Origin: Burkholderiaceae bacterium
GTDB lineage: Bacteria; Pseudomonadota; Gammaproteobacteria; Burkholderiales; Burkholderiaceae_E
DNA length: 64,000 nucleotides
Direction of reading: 5' to 3'
Assembly: GCA_016710525.1 (NCBI GenBank)
Contig: JADJVQ010000019.1
Location: 1 to 64,000 of the forward strand
The stretch's first letter is position 1. Each line of letters opens with the position of its first letter. The position numbers and the translations under genes are program-made. The notes beneath the pieces are model-generated. The model saw only the letters and a list, made by a program, of their open reading frames with translations. It made no database searches and had not been told where the DNA came from. Positions 58,932-64,000 of this stretch are shown here, piece after piece.

Positions 58932-59366
58932 GTGGCCGATCCCGATCGTCGCAGCCTGGCTGCGGGCAACGAGCGTCAGGTGCTGCAGCCCGCGGGGTGG
59001 CCGCGGCCCAAGGGGTATGCCAACGGCATCTCGGCGCGCGGTCGCATCGTCAGCGTCGCCGGCACCATCGGCTGGAACGCGCAGGAGCGCTTCGAGGCGC
59101 TCGATTTCGCCGGCCAGGTGCGCCAGGCGCTGGCCAACATCGTGGCGGTGCTGGCCGAGGGCAAGGCCGGACCCGAGCACATCGTGCGCATGACCTGGTA
59201 CGTGGTCGACAAGCGCGAATACCTTGGCGCGCTGGCCGACATCGGCAAGGCCTATCGGGAAATCATCGGACCCCACTATCCGGTGATGACCGCGGTACAG
59301 GTGGCCGGGCTGATCGAGGACCTGGCGCGCGTGGAGATCGAGGTGACCGCGGTCGTGCCCGACTGA
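58932..59366 (+). CDS. RidA-family (YjgF/YER057c/UK114) protein
   Basis: A 144-residue Rid-family protein: QPAGWPRPKGYANGISARGR, VSVAGTIGWNAQERFEALDF, the Rid helix QVRQALANIVAVLAEGKAG, VRMTWYVVDKREY and PVMTAVQVAGLIEDLARVEIE. The C-terminal EIEVTAVV is typical. The Arg normally needed for imine hydrolysis is not at the standard place, so it may belong to a non-archetypal Rid subgroup. In this operon it could remove ammonia from an enamine or imine CoA intermediate, or protect against it. GTG 58932, 2 bp after the crotonase. Last gene of the operon. Confidence 0.88.
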   Translation: MADPDRRSLAAGNERQVLQPAGWPRPKGYANGISARGRIVSVAGTIGWNAQERFEALDFAGQVRQALANIVAVLAEGKAGPEHIVRMTWYVVDKREYLGALADIGKAYREIIGPHYPVMTAVQVAGLIEDLARVEIEVTAVVPD

Positions 59367-59375
59367 GCCGCCTGG

Positions 59376-59420
59376 CGGACCGCGCCGCCCCGGACCGCGC
59401 CGCCCCGGACCGCGTCGCCC
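59376..59420. repeat. Tandem repeat, three copies of a 15-bp unit
   Basis: CGGACCGCGCCGCCC at 59376-59390 and 59391-59405, and a third copy at 59406-59420 with one change. It follows the RidA stop and lies in the narrow gap before the convergent hybrid kinase gene. Confidence 0.9.
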
Positions 59421-59436
59421 GGGTGGCGGCGTCCGG

Positions 59437-61296
59437 TCAGATTTTCAGGTGGTGCCGGACGATATTGGCCAGGTCGTCGAGTTCGTAGGGCTTGGCCAGG
59501 TAGTCGTCCATGCCGGCTTCGCGGCAGCGCTCGCGGTCGCCGCTGACGGCATTGGCCGTGATGGCGATGATCGGGGTGCGCGCGGCGCCGGTACGCCGCT
59601 CGTGCTCCCGCCATTGGCGGGTGGCCTGCCAGCCGTCTAGGACCGGCATCTGGCAGTCCATCAGTACCACGCCGTAGGTTGTCTGGCGCAGGTGTTCGAG
59701 CGCCTGCTGGCCGTCGCCGGCGACCGTCACGGTCAATCCCATCAGTTCGAGCATTTCGCGCGCGATCAGGGCATTGATCGCGTTGTCTTCGACCAGCAGC
59801 ACCTGGCCGGCCAGAGGCAGGCTGGCGCCCGGTGCGGTCGCGGGCGGCGGCACGTCGGGGGCCGCACAGGGGCGGCAGGGCAAGGTGAATCGAAAGAGGG
59901 CACCGCCGCCCGGCGCGGGCTGGCAGGCGACATCGCCACCCATCGCTCGGGCCAGATCGCGTGAAATCGTCAGTCCCAGCCCGATGCCGGCACGGTGAAC
60001 GGGCGAACCGGGTGCGGCGACCTGCTCGAACGCGCGGAAGATCCGTTCGGTCTGGTCGGCGGCGATGCCGATACCGGTATCGCGGACCACGAAGACCAGC
60101 AAGTCGTGTTCGGACGAGACGGTCAGCGTGACCTGGCCCGCGGTCGTGAACTTGATCGCATTGCCGATCAGGTTGTGCAGCACCTGTTTCAGTCGCGCGG
60201 CATCGGCGTCGATCCACGGCGGCAGCCCGGCGCCCCGGGTCACCTCGAAACGAAGGCCCTTCTGGCTGGCCAGCGGTTCGAGCAGGTCGGTGACTTCGCG
60301 CACCAGGGATTCGAGGCGGGCGGGGCCGCTTTCGATCACCAGGCGGCCGGCCTCGATCTTGGACAGGTCGAGCAGATCGCCGATGACGGTGTTCAGGTGC
60401 CGGCTCGACTGCTCGATCACGGCCAGCTGCGGCAGCTGTGCCGGGTTGGTGGTCGAACGGCGCAGCATCTGGGTCATGCCGAGGATGCCGTTCAACGGGG
60501 TGCGCATCTCGTGGCTGACAATCGCCAGGAAGCGGCTCTTGACCTGGTTGGAATGCTCGGCGAGCAGCAGCGCGCGTTGCCGCTGGTCGGCGATCGCGGC
60601 GTTTTCGTGGCGCAGGCGGATGAGTTCCGCGAGGCGCCGTTCGAGCCCCCTGGCTTCCATCAGGAGCATCACGAAAATGATCAGCAGGCCGCTGCCCAGG
60701 AAGACCGAGTTGCGCGTGCCCTGCCAGAGCAGCAGCAGCGCGTTCGGGATCAGCACGATGCCGAAGAACAGCGCGCTTGCCCGGAAGTCGCTGCCCAGCG
60801 AGAAGACCGACACGGCCGACACGACGGCCACGCTGGCCAGCAGCAGTGAATCGATCTGAGGCGTGGACAGGCCGGTGAACAGGAGCCCCAAGGCGCTCCA
60901 GGTGGCGGATTCGACGCACATCAGCAGGATGAATCGCCACCAGCGCCTGGGCAGGTCGATCTGATCCGAAGGGGTCTGGTTGAAGTTGCGGTCGTCCAGC
61001 ACCCGGGCCCCGGACACCAGCACCCGCAGGATCACCCAGCTGGCCATCAGCGTGCCGCCCAGCACGGGCCACAGCACGATTCCGACGATGATCGAGAAGA
61101 CGATGCCGGCGATCACGGGCCGTGGCGACAGCTTGAACAGCAGGGCCGTCTGGTCGAATGCAACCCGGCGCTGGATCTCCCGGCGGTCGTCTTCGCTGGC
61201 TATCGAGTCGCTCACCACCGAGGGGCCTGGAAAAGGGAACGACTGGATTGAGGGAGAATCAGAGGAAGCCGAAGGCAGGGCGCCACACTTGGGCAC
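59437..61296 (-). CDS. Hybrid sensor histidine kinase/response regulator
   Basis: A 619-residue membrane hybrid kinase. About six hydrophobic segments occupy residues 55-215 (VIAGIVFSIIVGIVLWPVLG, LLASVAVVSAVSVFSLG, NALLLLWQG, VFLGSGLLIIFVMLLMEA). The H-box is VSHEMRTPLNGILG, the N-box LIGNAIKFTT, then DTGIGIA and GIGLGLTIS. The C-terminal receiver has LLVEDNAIN, the phospho-Asp in LMDCQMPVLDG and the Lys in LAKPYEL. No output or HPt domain, so it likely feeds a separate partner. The start is GTG 61296; a GTG at 61218 nearer the first helix is possible. No cognate regulator adjoins it. Confidence 0.9.
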   Translation of the reverse strand: MPKCGALPSASSDSPSIQSFPFPGPSVVSDSIASEDDRREIQRRVAFDQTALLFKLSPRPVIAGIVFSIIVGIVLWPVLGGTLMASWVILRVLVSGARVLDDRNFNQTPSDQIDLPRRWWRFILLMCVESATWSALGLLFTGLSTPQIDSLLLASVAVVSAVSVFSLGSDFRASALFFGIVLIPNALLLLWQGTRNSVFLGSGLLIIFVMLLMEARGLERRLAELIRLRHENAAIADQRQRALLLAEHSNQVKSRFLAIVSHEMRTPLNGILGMTQMLRRSTTNPAQLPQLAVIEQSSRHLNTVIGDLLDLSKIEAGRLVIESGPARLESLVREVTDLLEPLASQKGLRFEVTRGAGLPPWIDADAARLKQVLHNLIGNAIKFTTAGQVTLTVSSEHDLLVFVVRDTGIGIAADQTERIFRAFEQVAAPGSPVHRAGIGLGLTISRDLARAMGGDVACQPAPGGGALFRFTLPCRPCAAPDVPPPATAPGASLPLAGQVLLVEDNAINALIAREMLELMGLTVTVAGDGQQALEHLRQTTYGVVLMDCQMPVLDGWQATRQWREHERRTGAARTPIIAITANAVSGDRERCREAGMDDYLAKPYELDDLANIVRHHLKI

Positions 61297-61394
61297 AACC
61301 GTGAATTATTGTAGCCGATGCGGGGCACGGTCAGGCACGCTGCACCGTGCCCATGCCGTCATCGGGCGGATGGATTCTTTCAAGAGGACGAATG

Positions 61395-62189
61395 ATGGAA
61401 CTTGGCCTATCGGGCAGGCGGGCATTGATCACCGGCAGCACCGGCGGCATCGGGTATGCGATCGCCGAAGGACTGGCCCGCGAAGGGGCGCGGGTGTGGA
61501 TCACCGGTCGCACGAGCGAGTCGGTGCAGGCGGCGCTGGCGCGCCTCGAACAGGCTGTGCCGGGCTGCCAGGCGGGCGGCACGGCCGCCGATTGCGCAAC
61601 GCCCGAGGGCGCGCAGAAGGTCTTCGACGATCTGCCGGCGGTCGAGATTCTGGTCAACAACCTGGGCGTGTACGGGCGCGCTGCGGCCTTCGAGACGACC
61701 GATGCGCAATGGCAATCGATCTTCGACACCAATGTGATGAGCGGCGTGCGCTTCACCCGGCACTACGCGCCCGCCATGGCACAGCGCGGCTGGGGCCGGG
61801 TGGTGTTCGTGTCCAGTGAATCGGCCTTGAACATTCCGCGCGAAATGATCCACTACGGCATGAGCAAGGCGGCCCAGCTCGCGATCTCGCGCGGCTTCGC
61901 GATCGAGATGGCGGGCACCGGCGTGACCGTGAACGCCTTGCTGCCGGGGCCGACCCGAACCGAGAACACCGAACGCCTGCGGGCCGAGCGGGCCAGCGCC
62001 GCGGGTCTTTCGGTCGCCGAGCTGGAAGCGGAGTTTTTCCGGAAATTCCGGCCGAGTTCGCTGCTTGCACGATTCACCAGTGCCGACGAGGTGGCCAGCG
62101 CCGCGGTCTATCTGTGCAGCGAACGCGCCAGCGCCACGACCGGCGCCGCGATGCGGGTCGACGGTGGCATCGTCAACCAGATCATGTAG
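61395..62189 (+). CDS. Short-chain dehydrogenase/reductase
   Basis: A 264-residue classical SDR: LITGSTGGIGYAIAEGLA, ILVNNLGVYG (NNxG), the catalytic Ser in VFVSSESAL, and YGMSK (Tyr/Lys). The C-terminal half includes VNALLPGPTRTENTERL and the dimer strand GAAMRVDGGIVNQIM. It oxidises or reduces an alcohol or carbonyl; the substrate is unknown. An ATG at 61392 is an alternative to 61395; AAGAGG precedes both. It is a single gene divergent from the hybrid kinase. Confidence 0.9.
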   Translation: MELGLSGRRALITGSTGGIGYAIAEGLAREGARVWITGRTSESVQAALARLEQAVPGCQAGGTAADCATPEGAQKVFDDLPAVEILVNNLGVYGRAAAFETTDAQWQSIFDTNVMSGVRFTRHYAPAMAQRGWGRVVFVSSESALNIPREMIHYGMSKAAQLAISRGFAIEMAGTGVTVNALLPGPTRTENTERLRAERASAAGLSVAELEAEFFRKFRPSSLLARFTSADEVASAAVYLCSERASATTGAAMRVDGGIVNQIM

Positions 62190-62301
62190 CGCGCTTGGCG
62201 CTTCATCTTTCTTCATGTTCGCCAACATTCGCTTCATGCGGGGGGCGCAGGATGCGTGCATGCCCTTTCGGGCTGCCCGATTCCACGACAGGAGAACCCG
62301 C

Positions 62302-62841
62302 ATGACCGAACTGAACCAGAATCTTCCCCAGGACTCCCAGGCCGGCGCTGCCGCCCAGAAACCTCGTCGCCGCCGTTTCTGGATGCTCGCCGGAGTGGCC
62401 ACCGTCGTCGCCGGGCTGGCGGCCTGCGCGCCCGGACATCATCGCCATGGCGATGGCCCGATGGGCATGCATGGCCAGATGGATCCCGAATCGATGGGCA
62501 AACGCGTCGACAAGGCCGTCGAGTGGGTGCTCTCCGATGTCCAGGCCAGTGCCGAGCAAAAGCAGAAGGTGTCCGCAATCGCCAAGCAGGCGATCGGCGA
62601 CCTGGCGCCGCTGCGCGACAAGCACCGTGCCGCGCGCAAGAGCGCCGTGGAACTGATGGCCGCGCCCACCGTCGATCGCGCGGCGATGGAAACCTTGCGG
62701 GCCGGGCAGCTGCAGCTCGCCGATCAGGCCAGCCGGCGGGTCACGCAGGCGCTTGCCGATGTGGCCGACGTGCTGACTCCCGAGCAGCGGGTCAAGCTCA
62801 AGGAGCGGCTGGACAAGCGGATGGGGCGCCGCTGGTCATGA
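62302..62841 (+). CDS. Spy/CpxP-like periplasmic lipoprotein
   Basis: A 179-residue envelope-stress-type protein. A basic stretch and helix (RRRRFWMLAGVATVVAGL) end in the lipobox AACAPG. The mature start is His/Met-rich (HHRHGDGPMGMHGQM), suggesting metal binding. Two LTxxQ-like segments occur (VQASAEQKQKVSAI and VLTPEQRVKLKERL), the signature of the Spy/CpxP/ZraP family of chaperones and sensor antagonists. ATG 62302 has AGGAG. It lies 15 bp upstream of a response regulator and sensor kinase, so it is likely part of a Cpx- or Zra-like stress circuit. Confidence 0.85.
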   Translation: MTELNQNLPQDSQAGAAAQKPRRRRFWMLAGVATVVAGLAACAPGHHRHGDGPMGMHGQMDPESMGKRVDKAVEWVLSDVQASAEQKQKVSAIAKQAIGDLAPLRDKHRAARKSAVELMAAPTVDRAAMETLRAGQLQLADQASRRVTQALADVADVLTPEQRVKLKERLDKRMGRRWS

Positions 62842-62856
62842 ACGGACGCTGATCCG

Positions 62857-63546
62857 ATGACCCGCATCCTGATGATCGAGGACGATGCCCGCCTCGCGGC
62901 GATGGTGCGAACCTATCTGGGGGACGCGGGTTTCGAGGTGGCGGTGGCCGATGACGCGGCGCGTGGCCTGCGTCATCTCGAGCGCCAGCCGTACGACCTG
63001 GTGCTGCTCGACCTGATGCTGCCGGACGCCGACGGTCTCGAGGTGTGCCGGCGGATTCGCGCCGGCAGCGCGGTCCCGATCATCATGGTGACCGCGAAGG
63101 GCGAAACGACCGATCGCGTCGTCGGCCTGGAGCTGGGCGCCGACGACTACTTGGCCAAGCCTTTCGATCCGCGCGAACTGCTGGCCCGCGTGCGCGCGGT
63201 GCTGCGTCGCCACGGGGCGGACGCGGGCCCGGGTATCGAGGTGATGCGCTTTGGCCGCCTGGAGATCGACAAGGCCTCGCGGCAGGTGCGCCGCGACGGT
63301 CAGGACCTTGGCCTGACGGCACGCCAGCACGATCTGCTGGTGGCCATGGCCGAGCGCGCCGGGCGCGTGCTCACCCGCGATCAGCTGATCGATCTGGTCG
63401 GCGCCGATGGCGGCGAAACCATCGACCGGTCGATCGACGTGCATATCGCGAAGATCCGCGCGGCCATCGAGGACGATCCGCATCATCCCAGGCGGATCAT
63501 CACGGTGCGTGGGGCGGGTTATGTGTTCGCCAAGGCCCAGGACTGA
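62857..63546 (+). CDS. OmpR/PhoB-family response regulator
   Basis: A 229-residue response regulator. Receiver domain residues 1-115: the acidic pair in MIEDDARLA, phospho-Asp in VLLDLMLPDADG, Thr in MVTAKGE and Lys in LAKPFDP. The C-terminal winged helix begins near residue 130 (MRFGRLEIDKASRQVRRDGQ) and contains ETIDRSIDVHIAKIR and the end motif ITVRGAGYVFAK. It activates genes when phosphorylated by the kinase encoded next. Between a CpxP-like gene and a sensor gene, so probably CpxR- or RstA-like. Confidence 0.93.
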   Translation: MTRILMIEDDARLAAMVRTYLGDAGFEVAVADDAARGLRHLERQPYDLVLLDLMLPDADGLEVCRRIRAGSAVPIIMVTAKGETTDRVVGLELGADDYLAKPFDPRELLARVRAVLRRHGADAGPGIEVMRFGRLEIDKASRQVRRDGQDLGLTARQHDLLVAMAERAGRVLTRDQLIDLVGADGGETIDRSIDVHIAKIRAAIEDDPHHPRRIITVRGAGYVFAKAQD

Positions 63547-63548
63547 CG

Positions 63549-64000
63549 ATGAGCCGGGCGAACGGCGATCGTGGTTCGGCTGGCTCTGCACGCTGGCGCG
63601 GCTGGCTCGCGCGTCGGCTGTACTTGCGCATCTATGTGGCGGTGCTGGCGAGCCTGCTGGTCTTCGCGCTGCTGATGGGCGGGCTCTGGCGCTGGGCGCT
63701 GCATTCGGATGATCGGCCCGGCACGGCCGAACTCGCCACCGAACTCGCCGCCGACCTGCTGCCCTCGGATGCCGGGCGCGACGCCTGGCAGCGCACCCTG
63801 TCGCGATGGCAGGCGCGCACCGGCATCGACCTCACGCTGACCGATGCGGGCGGACAGGCACTGGCCAGCGCGGGCAAGCCGATGGCGCCGGACGTGCTGC
63901 GCGACACCGACCGGGAGCATCGGGACCGCGGCGGCTGGGTGTCGCGCCGCGACGGACCGCCGGTCTGGATGGTGCCCCTGGCCGATGGCCGCCGGCTGTA
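63549..64000 (+). CDS. Sensor histidine kinase, N-terminal part (cut by window end)
   Basis: The first 150 residues of a protein that continues past the window. A basic N-terminus, one transmembrane helix (LYLRIYVAVLASLLVFALLM) and a periplasmic segment with acidic residues are visible (RTGIDLTLTDAGGQALASAG). The HAMP, HisKA and HATPase domains would lie beyond 64000. The ATG at 63549 is 2 bp after the response regulator stop. Kinase identity rests on this context and the membrane topology. Confidence 0.8.
   Translation, partial: MSRANGDRGSAGSARWRGWLARRLYLRIYVAVLASLLVFALLMGGLWRWALHSDDRPGTAELATELAADLLPSDAGRDAWQRTLSRWQARTGIDLTLTDAGGQALASAGKPMAPDVLRDTDREHRDRGGWVSRRDGPPVWMVPLADGRRL

Overview
The window is GC-rich, gene-dense DNA that reads like a betaproteobacterial (Burkholderiales-type) chromosome. 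This is inferred from the tricarboxylate-transporter (TTT/Bug) receptors, a YfcF-type glutathione transferase, L-threonate genes, many CoA-dependent catabolic genes and the codon bias. I see no rRNA, tRNA, CRISPR array or intact insertion sequence.

Layout. (1) 1-1819: the platform end of a chromosomal integron. An integron integrase (+) stands next to an attI-like junction and one complete divergent cassette carrying a ParE-like toxin and its antitoxin; the cassette ends in an attC site at the window edge. (2) 1836-21952: mixed catabolic genes. These include otnC, a serine-hydrolase lipoprotein, a Bug receptor with a double acyl-CoA dehydrogenase and a LysR regulator, a CoA-transferase/GST pair, a tannase fused to an alpha/beta hydrolase, a SnoaL/AraC pair, a Bug-receptor pseudogene, yfcF-otnK-ltnD, an enoyl-CoA hydratase and a DHA2 exporter. 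(3) 22067-26751: an operon of a TRAP transporter, a V4R-domain protein and a Rieske oxygenase alpha subunit. (4) 26962-36375: two paralogous peptidoglycan-binding-like proteins, beta-oxidation-type enzymes, an exonuclease, an epoxide hydrolase, a frameshifted TetR beside a fatty-acid hydroxylase, and a nitronate monooxygenase. (5) 36533-42676: a MarR regulator, then an iron-uptake group (TonB receptor, PepSY protein, DUF2946 protein) and a beta-propeller-like lipoprotein. (6) 43442-59366: the centrepiece, two divergent operons. The left one encodes a thiolase-fold protein, a DUF35 zinc-ribbon/SDR fusion, a cyclase-family hydrolase and a MarR. The right one encodes a two-subunit indolepyruvate:ferredoxin oxidoreductase-like enzyme, Rieske alpha and beta subunits, a CoA ligase, an SDR, a (frameshifted) aminobenzoyl-CoA monooxygenase/reductase-like fusion, an enoyl-CoA hydratase and a RidA protein. 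(7) 59437-64000: a hybrid sensor kinase, an SDR, and a CpxP/Spy-like lipoprotein with a two-component pair cut by the window end.

How the parts may work together. The gene content of region 6 resembles aerobic catabolism of an indolic or aminoaromatic acid (indole-3-acetate is my best guess) through CoA thioesters to aminobenzoyl-CoA. A near-palindromic 14-bp motif of the type CTTCAGATGTCAAG lies in four divergent or upstream regions: before dctP, before the 28.5-30.7 kb beta-oxidation genes, before marR and the nitronate monooxygenase, and between the two region 6 operons. It is therefore a good candidate for the MarR operator that would tie regions 3 to 6 into one regulon. Several genes appear broken: the Bug receptor remnant, the TetR gene, and the monooxygenase/reductase by a single base. 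Intergenic spaces repeatedly carry perfect short tandem duplications.
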